Below, piece after piece: positions 9,227-19,065 of a stretch of DNA of 64,000 nt. Position 1 is the first letter of the stretch. The number at the start of each line of letters is the position of its first letter. The DNA comes from JACCZR01 sp963844805 (lineage in GTDB: Bacteria; Actinomycetota; Thermoleophilia; Solirubrobacterales; Thermoleophilaceae). A program made the translations under genes and the position numbers. The notes under the pieces are model-generated. The model made no database searches. It was not told the origin of the DNA and worked only from the letters and a program-made list of their open reading frames with translations. Location of the stretch: the NCBI GenBank assembly GCA_963844805.1, contig CAWJPU010000011.1, positions 124,001 through 188,000 on the forward strand, written 5' to 3'.

Positions 9227-9495
9227 CCCCGCGGGCAGTCCAGCCGTCGAGCCGGAGCCGGAACACCCGCTCGACGAAGGCGGCGCCTTAAAGATGGATC
9301 ACCCGCCCGGCGGGGCGGCGCTCCCCTTCGCGAAATTCCTCAGGGCCCTGAGCGTTTTCCGAGGGGTGTGCCGGGTCGCGCCGCCGGGGCGCCCTCTCAG
9401 AAGATCGCGCCGGTCGCGATCAGTCAGCGAGCCGGCGGCGGCCGCCCGCCGCGACCGGGTCGGTGAGCCGCCCGACGGGTGGGTGACCGCCCCCG

Positions 9496-9717
9496 CTAGC
9501 TCGAGCGCTTCTGGTTCGTGCTCACCAGACGGGCCTGCTCGCGCCGGTCCAGGGCCTTGCGACGGTGCTCCTTCTCGCGCAGGTAGCCCTCGCGGCGCTG
9601 CTTTCCCTCCTTGCGCGCCTGGTCATTGCGGTCGGCGATCTTCGCCCTGGCTGCCTTCCATGCAGCCTCCCCACGCTTGGCGGGCCCGGGATCGGGCTTG
9701 TCCATGGAGTCGCTCAT
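9496..9717 (-). CDS. Small basic hypothetical protein
   Basis: A 73-residue, very Lys/Arg-rich protein (AWKAARAKIADRNDQARKEG, then REKEHRRKALDRREQARLV), predicted to be one long helix. No family is recognised. It overlaps the preceding small gene by 4 bp (ATGA), which supports both being real. It opens a group of five small charged proteins (9.5-11.2 kb), some of which look nucleic-acid-associated. Confidence 0.55.
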   Translation of the reverse strand: MSDSMDKPDPGPAKRGEAAWKAARAKIADRNDQARKEGKQRREGYLREKEHRRKALDRREQARLVSTNQKRSS

Positions 9718-9911
9718 ACGCCATCGGTCCTCTCGATGTATCGAAGCCAGGCTTCCCGGGCCTCGACCTCCGTCTCGGCGGACTGGTGGTCCACGGCCGT
9801 GGAGAGTTCTCGGGGCGTGCCCAGCGCGCTGTCGCGCTCGGCACGAGTTCGGTCTCGGTCCGCACGGGCCGCGGAGACCCGATCGGTGGGACTCTCGAGC
9901 TTGCTCTGCAT
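9714..9911 (-). CDS. Small charged hypothetical protein
   Basis: A 65-residue protein from the ATG at 9911 (MQSKLESPTDRVSAARADRD), rich in Arg, Glu and Ala and probably helical. It is translationally coupled to the small basic protein downstream by an ATGA overlap. The open frame extends further upstream, but no sensible start lies there. Function unknown. Confidence 0.45.
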   Translation of the reverse strand: MQSKLESPTDRVSAARADRDRTRAERDSALGTPRELSTAVDHQSAETEVEAREAWLRYIERTDGV

Positions 9912-10129
9912 GGCACCTCTAACGGCCCCTCTTGGGTGGAAACGCTCGAAGGAGAGGGGATGGCCAAGCGGGCGAGGTTGTACTCCGAGCCTAGTGCAGT
10001 GGCGGCATCGGTGTTTGCCCAGCGGGCCGCTAGTGTCAGAGGAGAAGGCGCCGCACGTCTGGTTCTCTCCGGCCACCTCTTCCTCGCGCGCGGTCTCAGC
10101 CACAGAGGGCCGACCGAGGTGCACGGCAC

Positions 10130-10558
10130 ATGAAGATCCTCGACGCCTTCCACAGGCACGCTGCGACCAAGGACGACGACTCGGCGGAGAGCGCGGTCGA
10201 GGGCTCGTTCCCGATCCCGCGCTACGACCGGCTCGATGTCAAGACGATCAGCCAGAAGCTCTCGGGCCTCTCGCAGGAGCAGCTGGTAATCGTCGAGGAC
10301 TACGAGCATGCGCACGAGGACCGCTCGCCGGTGCTCGCCAAGCTGCGCTATCTACGCGAGTCGGAGCCCTTCGAAGGCTACGACCAGCTCCCCTCGCCGG
10401 GCGTAAAGGAGGCTCTCGGGAGCGCCGACCCCAAGATGATCCGCTCGGTGCGCGACTACGAGCGCAAGCTCGCACACCGTCCGGAGATCCTCGCCGAAAC
10501 GGCGCGCCTGCTTCTCCTGACGAAGGCTCCGGCCGGGGCGCCCGTCGACGACCAATGA
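10130..10558 (+). CDS. Conserved hypothetical protein with two helical repeats
   Basis: A 142-residue acidic protein. It has two related ~45-residue units: YDRLDVKTISQKLSGLSQEQ...VEDYEHAHEDRSPVLAK at ~35-80, and YDQLPSPGVKEALGSADPKM...VRDYERKLAHRPEILAE at ~84-130. Each is a short 'tyrosine-aspartate' loop followed by two helices with the pattern V-x-DYE-x(3)-H-R-x-x-(V/I)L. The repeat resembles a conserved actinobacterial domain of unknown function. It begins at an ATG with only a weak ribosome site (CGGCACATG). The 218 bp upstream hold no gene and may carry the promoter. Confidence 0.7.
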   Translation: MKILDAFHRHAATKDDDSAESAVEGSFPIPRYDRLDVKTISQKLSGLSQEQLVIVEDYEHAHEDRSPVLAKLRYLRESEPFEGYDQLPSPGVKEALGSADPKMIRSVRDYERKLAHRPEILAETARLLLLTKAPAGAPVDDQ

Positions 10559-10582
10559 CTCCCGGAGTCCCCGGAGCGGCGC

Positions 10583-10768
10583 TTGGACCAGCTCAGGGCC
10601 GAATCCAGATATCGCCGAGAACGCCTCGCGCTCTACCGAGCGCGGCTATACGCAGGGCGCGCGACCGACCGATCGCGGCTTGCCGAGCTCGAGCGTGGGT
10701 GCGAAGAGGCTCGGGCGCGGCTCAACCGCGCCGAGCGGCAGGGGAATGTCTCCACCGCGAACGGGTAA
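10583..10768 (+). CDS. Small helical hypothetical protein
   Basis: A 61-residue Arg/Glu-rich helix-forming protein (SRYRRERLALYRARLYAGRA) starting at a TTG at 10583, 24 bases after the previous gene. It is in line with the neighbouring small genes, but nothing identifies it, and the start codon is weak evidence. Confidence 0.4.
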   Translation: MDQLRAESRYRRERLALYRARLYAGRATDRSRLAELERGCEEARARLNRAERQGNVSTANG

Positions 10769-10815
10769 TCACAGGAACACGAGTCCATCGCACTTTGCGA
10801 AGGGAGCGCGAGTCC

Positions 10816-11160
10816 ATGCCGCCACGCGGAGTCAAGAAGGGCACCAAGCGTGCCCGCCAGTACGAGCACATCAAGCAGAGCGAGAAGCAGCAGGGCGCAT
10901 CGGAGAGCCGCGCCGAGGAGATCGCGGCGCGCACCGTGAACAAGGAGCGCGCCCAGAGCGGCGAGTCACGCCAGCGCTCGCGCACATCGACCCAGGACAA
11001 GTCCCCCGGCCAGCGGGGCGGTCAGCGGTCGGGTCGCGGCGGGCCGAGGGGCCGCACCCGCGACCAGCTCTACAACGAGGCCAGGCAGCTCAACATCGAG
11101 GGCCGCTCGAACATGAGCAAGAGCCAGCTTCAGAAGGCCGTCGACGGTAAGAAGAGCTAG
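10816..11160 (+). CDS. Rho_N-domain small basic protein (plasmid-stabilisation-like annotation)
   Basis: A 114-residue basic protein beginning MPPRGVKKGTKRARQYEHIK. This N-terminus recurs in a widespread actinobacterial/proteobacterial small-protein family often labelled 'plasmid stabilisation protein'. A disordered Ser/Arg/Gly linker follows (RTVNKERAQSGESRQRS). The C-terminal ~35 residues (TRDQLYNEARQLNIEGRSNM...KSQLQKAV) match the helix-loop-helix of a Rho termination factor N-terminal (Rho_N/SAP-like) domain, which binds nucleic acid. The function of the family is not established. The ATG at 10816 is preceded by AGGGAG about 10 bases upstream. Confidence 0.75.
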   Translation: MPPRGVKKGTKRARQYEHIKQSEKQQGASESRAEEIAARTVNKERAQSGESRQRSRTSTQDKSPGQRGGQRSGRGGPRGRTRDQLYNEARQLNIEGRSNMSKSQLQKAVDGKKS

Positions 11161-11166
11161 AGCCGC

Positions 11167-11488
11167 TCAGAGGTCCCAGCCGAAGTACACCTCCACCTTC
11201 ACGAGCTGCTCGCCGCGGAAGGTGAGTATCTCGCTGTTGCGAAAGCGCGAGCCGTCTTTGCGGGTCGCCTCGTAGGTGACGAACACCTCGTCGCCGTGCT
11301 CGAACAGCCGCTCGAAGGAGAAGCTCGCGACGTTCGCGTTGGGCCAGCAGCGCTCCCAGTAGGTGTCGCGGTCGATGCCGGGGTCGGGCGGCGCGTAGAA
11401 GACGAAGTCCTCGGCCAGCATCTCCTCGAGCGCGCTGGGGTCGCCCGACTCGTAGGCGGCGTAGCTGGCGCGGGCCAGCTCCAGCCGG

Positions 11489-11496
<8 letters not shown>
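11167..11496 (-). CDS. SnoaL-like protein
   Basis: A 109-residue NTF2-fold protein (ELARASYAAYESGDPSALEE, DFVFYAPPDP). The C-terminal half is three beta strands (DEVFVTYEATRKDGSRFRN, EILTFRGEQLVKVEVYFG). It is the last gene of a minus-strand pair: its start lies inside the end of the asparaginase gene (8-bp overlap). Ligand or reaction is not predictable. Confidence 0.85.
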
Positions 11497-12484
<988 letters not shown>

Positions 12485-12593
12485 CCGCGCAACCCTAGTA
12501 TCGGCGCGGTGACGGGCGCTGCTCCCCGGACCGGCGCGGCGCGCGCTGGCCCAGCGCCGCGGGCTCGCGGAGACGGCCCACCGGCCCTGGCCC

Positions 12594-13241
12594 GTGCCCG
12601 AGGGGCGCTGGGTGATCGGGCAGAGCTGGAACCACCTGCTGTTCGCCCACTGGCCGCTCGGCGCCGAGGACGCGCGGCGCATCGTGCCCCCGCCGCTGGA
12701 GCCCGACCTGTACGACGGCCAGGGCTTCGTGGGGGTCGTTCCGTTCCGGATGGAGACCGTGCGGTTCGCCTGGTGCCCGCCGGTGGTCGGCACCTCGAGC
12801 TTCGCCGAGCTCAACGTGCGCACCTACGTGACCCTGGACGGAAAGCCGGGCGTGTTCTTCTTCAGCCTCGACGTGGGCAACCTCGTCGCGCTCGAGATCG
12901 GCCGCCGGGGCTTCGGGCTGCCCTACTACCGCGGCGACGTGTCGCTGGAGACCCGGCGGCGAGCGGGTGAGCTTTCGCGCCCGCCGCCACGGCCACCGCG
13001 GCGGCCTTCGCCGCCGAGTACGGCCCGCCGGGGCCGCCGCGCGCCCCGCGGCCCGGCACGCTGGAGCACTGGCTGACCGAGCGCTACTGCTTCTACACCG
13101 TCGCCGGGCGACCGCGTGCGGCGCACCGAGGTCCACCACCCGCCCTGGCCGCTGCAGCCCGCGGAATCGGACCTCGACGCGCCGCTGCAGCACTTCTCGC
13201 GCGCGCAGGACGTGGTCGCCTGGCCTGCGCTCGGCGTCTGA
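12594..13241 (+). CDS. DUF2071 (YqjF-like) protein, frameshifted
   Basis: The first ~125 residues are continuous and typical of DUF2071/YqjF: GRWVIGQSWNHLLFAHWPL, FVGVVPFRMETVRF, SFAELNVRTYVTLDGKPGVF and RRGFGLPYYRGDVSLETRR. The remaining third is split over three frames by shifts near 12964, 13005 and 13107; it reads on as HWLTERYCFYTVAG, then PLQPAESDLDAPLQHF, to the TGA at 13239-13241. The fold is related to acetoacetate decarboxylase, with unknown function. The GTG at 12594 is the first usable start, but residues homologous to the family continue a little upstream, so the N-terminus may also be affected by an indel. Confidence 0.75.
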
Positions 13242-13349
13242 GACTTGAGTAACGGCGCCGCGTGCGGAGGGACGCGACGGGAGGAGGCAGACCCACGGGG
13301 AGCTCCCTCGCCGCAAGAGCGAGGCGCGCGGCGAGCTGCACGCCGTCGG

Positions 13350-13712
13350 CTATGCCGGCGGCGTCGTGGCCTGCAGCACGGCCTCCTCGAGGCTCTCGGT
13401 GCGCAGGTGGGTGATCTGCTGGTACTCGGGGTCGGCGACCATGCGGCTGAAAGCCTCGCGGCTGGGGTAGCGCACCACCAGCACGGCGTCCCAGCGGTGG
13501 CTCTCCGGGGCCACCAGGGCGGTCGAGCAGTCGCCGTAGTAGATGACCTCGCCCTCCACGCGCTGCAGGAAAGGCAGGATCCGGCGCGTGTACTCGTCGT
13601 AGCTCGCGCGCCCGTCCTGGGCGAAGCGCAGCAGGTTGAGCATGACCACGGGGCCGCCGGGGTCCTCCTCCAGGAAGCGCTTGAGATCCTGCCCCGTGGG
13701 GTCGACGCTCAC
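13350..13712 (-). CDS. DUF1330 family protein
   Basis: A 120-residue ferredoxin-like-fold protein. It has the family pattern VVMLNLLRFAQDGRASYDEY near residue 25, a central IYYGDCSTALVAPE, and RWDAVLVVRYPSREAFSRMV. DUF1330 proteins are small dimeric alpha+beta proteins of unknown activity. It starts at the GTG at 13712, overlapping the stop of the acyl-CoA dehydrogenase gene (GTGA), so the two form an operon. Confidence 0.85.
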   Translation of the reverse strand: MSVDPTGQDLKRFLEEDPGGPVVMLNLLRFAQDGRASYDEYTRRILPFLQRVEGEVIYYGDCSTALVAPESHRWDAVLVVRYPSREAFSRMVADPEYQQITHLRTESLEEAVLQATTPPA

Positions 13713-14954
13713 GACTCGCGCCGCTCCCGCTGGCGGCGCAGCTCCTGTCGTGCCACCGACAGCTTGTGCACCTCGTCGGGGCCGTCGGCCAGCCGCAGCG
13801 AGCGCAGCCCGGCGTACATGTAGGCCAGCGGGAAGTCGTTGCTCACGCCGCCGCCGCCGTGCACCTGGATGGCGCGGTCGACGATCCTCAGCGCCATCTG
13901 CGGCACCGCGACCTTGATCGCCGCGATCTCCGTGCGCGCGTGCTGGTTGCCGACGGTGTCCATCAGCCAGGCGGTCTTGAGCACCAGCAGGCGGGCCATC
14001 TCCAGGTCGATGCGGCTCTCGGCGATCCACTCGCGGATGTTGGCCCGCCGGGAGAGCGGCTCGCCGAATGTCTCGCGCTCGTCGGCGCGGTCGCACAGCA
14101 GCTCCAGCGCCCGCTCGGCCGCGCCGATGGAGCGCATGCAGTGGTGGATGCGCCCGGGCCCGAGGCGGGCCTGCCCGATCAGGAACCCCTGGCCCTCGCC
14201 CGCGATCAGGTTGCCCGCCGGCACGCGCACGTCCTCGAACAGCAACTCGCCGTGGCCCTCCGGGTCCTGGTAGCCGAAGACCGGGAGGCTGCGCAGGATC
14301 GTCAGGCCCGGGAGTGTCCAGCGGCACCAGGACCATCGACTGCTGCTGGTAGACGTGGGCGTCGGGGTCGGTCTTGCCCATCACGATCAGGATGCGCGCG
14401 TTGGGATGCAGCGCGCCGGTGGTCCACCACTTGCGCCCGTTGAGCACGTAGTCACCTGTGCCCGCTCGGGTATCGCCATCGCGCTCGATGCGCATGGAGA
14501 TGTTGGTGGCGTCCGAGCTCGCCTGGTCGGGCTCGGTCATGCCGAAGCCCGAGCGGATCTCACCGGCCAGCAGCGGCTCCAGCCACTGCTCCTTCTGCTC
14601 GGGCGTGCCGAACTGGTGCAGCACCTCCATGTTCCCCGTGTCGGGGGCCGAGCAGTTGCAGGCCTCCGAGGCGATGCGGGTGCGACCCATGATCTCGGCC
14701 AGCGGGGCGTACTCCAGGTTGCTGAGCCCCGGCCCGTGGTCGGGATCGGGCAGGAAGAGGTTCCACAGGCCGCGCGAGCGCGCCTCCTCCTTGAGCTCCT
14801 CCATCACCGCGGGGTGGCAGTGCGGCTCGCCCCGAGCGGCGGACTCGCTGACCTGCTGCTGCCACACCGGCTCGGCCGGGAGGACGCGCTCGTCCATGAA
14901 GGACTGCAGCCGCTCGGCGAACTCCCGGGCGCGGTCTGACGGCTCGAAGTCCAT
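13709..14954 (-). CDS. Acyl-CoA dehydrogenase (one frameshift)
   Basis: About 415 residues, normal for a soluble acyl-CoA dehydrogenase. The N-terminal domain starts MDFEPSDRAREFAERLQSFM. The flavin-binding signature GEIRSGFGMTEPDQASSDAT and the LNGRKWWTTGALHPNARI region follow. After a one-base shift near 14310 the C-terminal domain continues (LLFEDVRVPAGNLIAGEGQG, RETFGEPLSRRANIREWIAE, IQVHGGGGVSNDFPLAYMY). It oxidises an acyl-CoA to the enoyl-CoA, passing electrons to ETF. It is cotranscribed with the DUF1330 gene. Confidence 0.9.
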
Positions 14955-14998
14955 TACGGGGCGGCCAGCGTATCGCCGGGCCGCCCCGCCGGCTCCCG

Positions 14999-15379
14999 TT
15001 ACTTCTTCTTGCGGGTGCTCCTGGACTTGGTGGACTTGGCCTTGCTCGAGGCGGCCTTGGCCTTGCTCGAGGCCTTGGCCTTGTCGAGCCCGCCTTTGCC
15101 TTGGTCTTGGTCGGGCTCGCGCCCGCGCGGGTGGCTGCCGCCTTGCCGGCCTTCTTGGCCGCCTCGCCGGCGGACTTCGCGGCCGTGGCCGCGCCGCGTC
15201 ACCGCCGAGCCGGCCGCCGACCGCGCCTGCGCGGCCTTGCCGGCGGCCTCGTTGCGCTGACGGGTCGACGCCGCCTTCGTGCCCCGCGTCGAAGACGACG
15301 CCTTCTGCTGGTTGCGCTTGCGGGTGGCCGCCGCCTTCTTCGCTGCCGCCGAACGGTCAGCCTTTGTCCTCTGCGCCAT
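14999..15379 (-). CDS. Histone H1-like Lys/Ala-rich protein (frameshifted middle)
   Basis: A ~126-residue, extremely Lys/Ala/Ser-rich protein. The N-terminus is MAQRTKADRSAAAKKAAATR. The C-terminus is built of short repeats (KAKASSKAKAASSKAKSTKS), ending RKKK. The central part loses the Lys/Ala pattern, and the opposite frame there restores it (AAKKAGKAA-type sequence), so two compensating indels are likely. Such proteins resemble the C-terminal tail of histone H1 and of actinobacterial HU extensions, and probably bind DNA non-specifically. DNA repeats (ccttgctcgaggc) underlie the protein repeats. It lies next to a DEAD-box helicase. Confidence 0.7.
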   Translation of the reverse strand: MAQRTKADRSAAAKKAAATRKRNQQKASSSTRGTKAASTRQRNEAAGKAAQARSAAGSAVTRRGHGREVRRRGGQEGRQGGSHPRGREPDQDQGKGGLDKAKASSKAKAASSKAKSTKSRSTRKKK

Positions 15380-15482
15380 CGGTCTGCTCTCTCCCTGGTA
15401 GTGGCCGTGCGTGAAGCGCGGACCCTACCCCGGCTGGCGCCGAGACGCTACTCGCGGTCAGCGACCCGCCCGCGGTGAACTG

Positions 15483-16574
15483 CTACTTCAGCTCGAGGTC
15501 GGTGGCGATCCTGCGGACGTCCCGGGCCTGGTCGTCGAGTACGAACGTGATCCCGACGCCGGTGCGCCCCGCCCGCCCGGTGCGCCCGACGCGGTGCACG
15601 TAGGCCTCCCGGTCTTCGGGAGCGTCGAAGTTGATGACGTGCGTGATGTCGTCCACGTCGATGCCACGCGCGGCGACGTCGGTGGCCACCAGGCAGTCGA
15701 CGCTGCCGTCCGCGAACCGGGCCAGCGCCTTCTGGCGCTGGGACTGCGAGCGGTTGCCGTGCATCTCGACCGCGGTGATGCCGTGGCTGCCGAGTCGCTT
15801 CACGAGCCTGCCCGCCCCGCGCTTGGTGCGGACGAACACCAGCGTGCGGCCGCGCTCGGCGGCGTTGAGCTCCTCGAGAAGCGATCCGAGCTTGGCCTCG
15901 TGGGAGACCGGCACGAAGCGGTGCTCGACCTTCCCCTTGGCGCGCGCCGGCGCGTCGTGCCGGTGGCGGGCCGGGTCGGAGGTGTACTTGCGCGCGACCT
16001 TCCCGGCCGCGCCCTCCAGGGTCGCCGAGAAGAAGAGGGTCTGGCGGTCTGGAGGGGTCTGGGAGACGATGCGGTCGACGACGGGGCGGAAACCCATGTC
16101 GAGCATGCGGTCCGCCTCGTCGAGCACCAGGACCCGCACGTGGCCCAGGCGGACGTCACCGCGGGCGATCAGGTCCTCCAGGCGGCCCGGGGTGGCCACG
16201 ATCACGTGCGCCTTGCGGGCGCGCTTGGCCTGGGGCTCGATACCGGCCCCGCCGTACACGGCGGCGATCGAGAGCGACCGCGCCGCCAGCAGGGGCTGGA
16301 GCTCCTCGACGATCTGGATCGCCAGCTCGCGGGTCGGGGCGAGGACGAGGGAGGCGGCGCGCCGGTCCGAGGCCTCCAGGCGGTCGGCGAGCGGCACGCC
16401 GAAGGCGAGCGTCTTGCCGGAGCCGGTGGGGGCCTGGACGAGCACGTCACGGCCGGCCAGGACGTCGGGGATGACGGTGCTCTGCACCGCGAAGGGCTTG
16501 TGGCGGTCGCGCTTGGTGAGGGCGCGCGCGACCACCGGTGAAACGCCGAGATCGGCGAAGGACTGCGAAGACAT
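15483..16574 (-). CDS. DEAD-box RNA helicase
   Basis: A compact 363-residue helicase core with all major motifs: Q-motif region RHKPFAVQSTVIPDVLAG, Walker A APTGSGKT (~50), PTREL, TPGRL, DEAD in LVLDEADRMLDMG (~150), SAT in FFSAT, and motifs IV-VI ending HRVGRTGRAGR (~325). There is no C-terminal RNA-binding extension, so it is a minimal RhlE-like enzyme. It unwinds short RNA duplexes in ribosome assembly or mRNA turnover. AGGAG precedes the ATG at 16574. The ~115-bp leader region upstream holds no gene. Confidence 0.95.
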   Translation of the reverse strand: MSSQSFADLGVSPVVARALTKRDRHKPFAVQSTVIPDVLAGRDVLVQAPTGSGKTLAFGVPLADRLEASDRRAASLVLAPTRELAIQIVEELQPLLAARSLSIAAVYGGAGIEPQAKRARKAHVIVATPGRLEDLIARGDVRLGHVRVLVLDEADRMLDMGFRPVVDRIVSQTPPDRQTLFFSATLEGAAGKVARKYTSDPARHRHDAPARAKGKVEHRFVPVSHEAKLGSLLEELNAAERGRTLVFVRTKRGAGRLVKRLGSHGITAVEMHGNRSQSQRQKALARFADGSVDCLVATDVAARGIDVDDITHVINFDAPEDREAYVHRVGRTGRAGRTGVGITFVLDDQARDVRRIATDLELK

Positions 16575-16691
16575 TCTCTTGCTCCTGACTGGCGGCCGGA
16601 GGGCCGCTCACGATCGGGGAGATTCAGCTGACCCGGATCGCTACTGCGCTCAGGAGACTCAGAACCTCGCGGGCGAAAGGCTCGCTCGCTG

Positions 16692-17507
16692 TCAGGACCG
16701 TAGCAGCGAGGCGCCCGCCGTCTGCAGGATCACCTGCGTCACCAACCCGGGGTCGTCCCAGGTCGGCACGTGGCCGCAGCCCTCGAGCACGACGGTCTCC
16801 GCCCCGGGAATGCCGGGGTCCCGGGGCCTGATCAGGCGGTCGCGCTCACCCCAGGCGAGGGTCACCGGCACGTCGATGTCGGCAGCACCGCGGAAGTGGC
16901 CGGCACGCATCTCGCGGTTGGTCGCCGCGTAGCCGGGCGCCGCGATGTAGGTGGCGGCCATGCGGGCGGCGTCCTGCCTGGGCACCCGCTCGGGATGGGC
17001 GACGAAGGCGGCGAGCAGCCGGCGCCGCACGGCCGTCGGAGCCATGACCGCCCCGAGTGCCGGGGCCACGAGGCGCCCGACCCGGCGGACGGGCAGCTCG
17101 GGGCGTGGGCCCAGGGCCTTTGACCACATCCCCGCGGCGCACAGGGCCGTCACAGTGCGGACGCGGCCCAGGAGCGCGAGCTCCAGCGCCACCCAGGCGC
17201 CCAGGGAGTTGCCGACGAGGTGCGCTTGGTCGAGCCCGAGCTCGTCGAGCAGGGCGGCGAGCACCTTCGCGAGGGCGCGCGGGGTGGGCCGCACGTCATC
17301 CGGCAGGGCGGGCGAGGCCCCGAAGCCGGGCAGGTCGACGGCGATGACGTCGTACTCGGCCGCCAGGGAATCCATCACCGGCGTCCACGTGACGCGGTCG
17401 CCACCCAGTCCGTGCACCAGCAGCAGCGGCTGCCCCGCGTCCCTGCCTGACGTACTCGACCCCGGCCATCGCATGAGAGTACGGGCGAGCGGCAGCTCCG
17501 GACGCAT
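16692..17507 (-). CDS. Alpha/beta-fold hydrolase
   Basis: A 271-residue serine hydrolase. Landmarks are the oxyanion motif LLLVHGLGGDRVTW, DVIAVDLPGFGASP, the nucleophile elbow HLVGNSLGAWVALE, the acid region LAWGERDRLIRPRD and the catalytic His in LEGCGHVPTWDDP. The cap region is short. The substrate is not predictable. The ATG at 17507 follows a GAGG site; the frame is open further upstream but overlaps the divergent cyclic-nucleotide-binding gene, so this start is preferred. Confidence 0.88.
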   Translation of the reverse strand: MRPELPLARTLMRWPGSSTSGRDAGQPLLLVHGLGGDRVTWTPVMDSLAAEYDVIAVDLPGFGASPALPDDVRPTPRALAKVLAALLDELGLDQAHLVGNSLGAWVALELALLGRVRTVTALCAAGMWSKALGPRPELPVRRVGRLVAPALGAVMAPTAVRRRLLAAFVAHPERVPRQDAARMAATYIAAPGYAATNREMRAGHFRGAADIDVPVTLAWGERDRLIRPRDPGIPGAETVVLEGCGHVPTWDDPGLVTQVILQTAGASLLRS

Positions 17508-17580
17508 GGGCGTGACCTCTTCAGAGTGCGCTGACCGCCGCGCTGGGGTAGATTGGCCGCGCACCCGAGGAGAGGATCGA

Positions 17581-17973
17581 GTGGACCCAGGTCGCCTGAA
17601 GAGCCTGCCGCTGTTCGAGGACGTTTCCGACGAAGAGCTGTCCCACATCGCCCCGTTCGTGGACGAGACATCCGTCTCGGAGGGCACCCACCTCGTCGAC
17701 GAGGGGGACTACTCGTACCAGTTCATGGCGATCGAGGAGGGCACCGCGGAGGTCGTTCGCGGCGGCGAGAAGCTGGCCAAACTGGGCCCGGGTGACTTCT
17801 TCGGCGAGATGGGGCTGCTGGAGAAGGACCGCCGCAACGCCTCGGTCATCGCGACCTCGGACCTGCGGGTCATCACCATGTCCGGCTGGGACCTCAAGCG
17901 CCTCGAGAAGACGGCGCCCGAGGTGGCGCAGCGCATCCGCAGCACGCTCGACGCGCGCCGCGAAGGCAGCTGA
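17581..17973 (+). CDS. Cyclic-nucleotide-binding domain protein
   Basis: A 130-residue stand-alone cNMP-binding domain. The N-terminal helix LKSLPLFEDVSDEELSHIAP, the beta roll GTHLVDEGDYSYQFMAIEEG and the phosphate-binding cassette GPGDFFGEMGLLEKDRRNAS (Gly-Glu and Arg) are clear. It lacks the C-terminal winged helix of Crp/Fnr regulators, so it is a ligand-sensing module that probably acts on a partner. It starts with GTG at 17581 after GAGGAGAGG. Confidence 0.9.
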   Translation: MDPGRLKSLPLFEDVSDEELSHIAPFVDETSVSEGTHLVDEGDYSYQFMAIEEGTAEVVRGGEKLAKLGPGDFFGEMGLLEKDRRNASVIATSDLRVITMSGWDLKRLEKTAPEVAQRIRSTLDARREGS

Positions 17974-19065
17974 CAAGCCCGGAGGCGCGTCGCCGGCGCG
18001 CATTCCTCGCGGCCGTCGCCACGGTCGCGCTCATAGCCGGCATCGTCGCCGGCGCGGGCATCCGCGAGCGGCGCGAGCGGCCGCGCGGCGCCGACCGCCC
18101 CGACGCCGGCCCCGCGCGCGGGAGCGCGCCGACGTCGACCGGCTGTCGCTGCGCCAGCAGGTCGGCCAGTTGCTGGTCACGAGCTTCCCTGGCGCGACGG
18201 CGCCGGACTACGTGCGTCGCCGCCTGCGTGACGCCGAGGGCGCGGGCGTGATCCTGTTCGGCGAGAACACCGCCACCCGCGACGGCCTCACCGCCCTGAC
18301 CCGCTCGCTGCAGCGGGTGTCGCGCGGCTCGGCGCTGGTGGCCGTGGACCAGGAGGGCGGTCCGATCCGCAACGTGCCCTTCGTGGGCCCCGAGCAGGGC
18401 CAGGCGAGCCAGGCCGACCCGCGCGCGGCGGCCCGCGACGCCGGCCGCGGCCTGCGGGCGCTGGGCGTGAACGTGACCCTGACCCCGGTGGCCGACACCG
18501 ACTTCGCCGGTCGGGCGTTCCGCGACCCGGTGCGGGGGACAGCGGAGGCCGTGGCCGGCTACCGCGGCAGCGGCGTCGCGGCCACGGCCAAGCACTTCCC
18601 CGGGCTCGGGCGGCGCGGGACAGAACACCGACGACGCGGCGGTGACCATCCACGGGCACGCCCGAGCTGGCGCCGTTCCGCGCCGCGATCCGCGGCGGCG
18701 TGCCCCTGGTGATGGCCTCGCACGCCGACTATCCGCGGCTGGACGGCGCGAACATCGCCTCTCAGTCGCCCGCGATCCTCCGGCGGCTGCTGCGCGGGCG
18801 GCTCGGCTTCCGCGGGGTGGTGATCACCGACAGCATCGAGGCCGAGGCGGTGATAGGCCGCCGCGCGGTGGAGGCCGCGGCCGAGCGGTCGGTGGCCGCC
18901 GGCTGCGACCTGATCCTGATGACGGGCTCGGGCAGCCCGAAGCTGGTCTACCCGCGCTTGCTGCGCACGGCCCGGCGCTCGGCGGCCTTCCGCCGCCGGG
19001 TGCGCGAGAGCGCCGCGCGGGTGATCGCGCTCAAGCGCCGGCTCGGGCTGCGGGCACCCCGTTAA
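17972..19065 (+). CDS. Glycoside hydrolase family 3 (NagZ-like) protein, frameshifted
   Basis: About 360 residues across at least two shifts (near 18118 and 18620). It opens with a membrane anchor or signal segment (RRRAFLAAVATVALIAGIVA). The GH3 barrel follows: LSLRQQVGQLLVTSFPG, AGVILFGENTATRDGL, LVAVDQEGGPIRNVPF and VAATAKHFPGLGR (the family KH motif). The last part holds LVMASHADYPRLDG and FRGVVITDSIEAEAV (nucleophile Asp). This fits an exported beta-N-acetylhexosaminidase-like enzyme acting on peptidoglycan fragments or other glycans. The start codon is not clear; it lies at or just before the end of the upstream gene. The stop codon overlaps the convergent ppk1 stop. Confidence 0.8.

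Noticed and set aside
9227..9495. Possible small gene or terminator between the desaturase and the small basic protein.
   Set aside because: No frame with a credible start, no T-tract hairpin; treated as a promoter-bearing gap.
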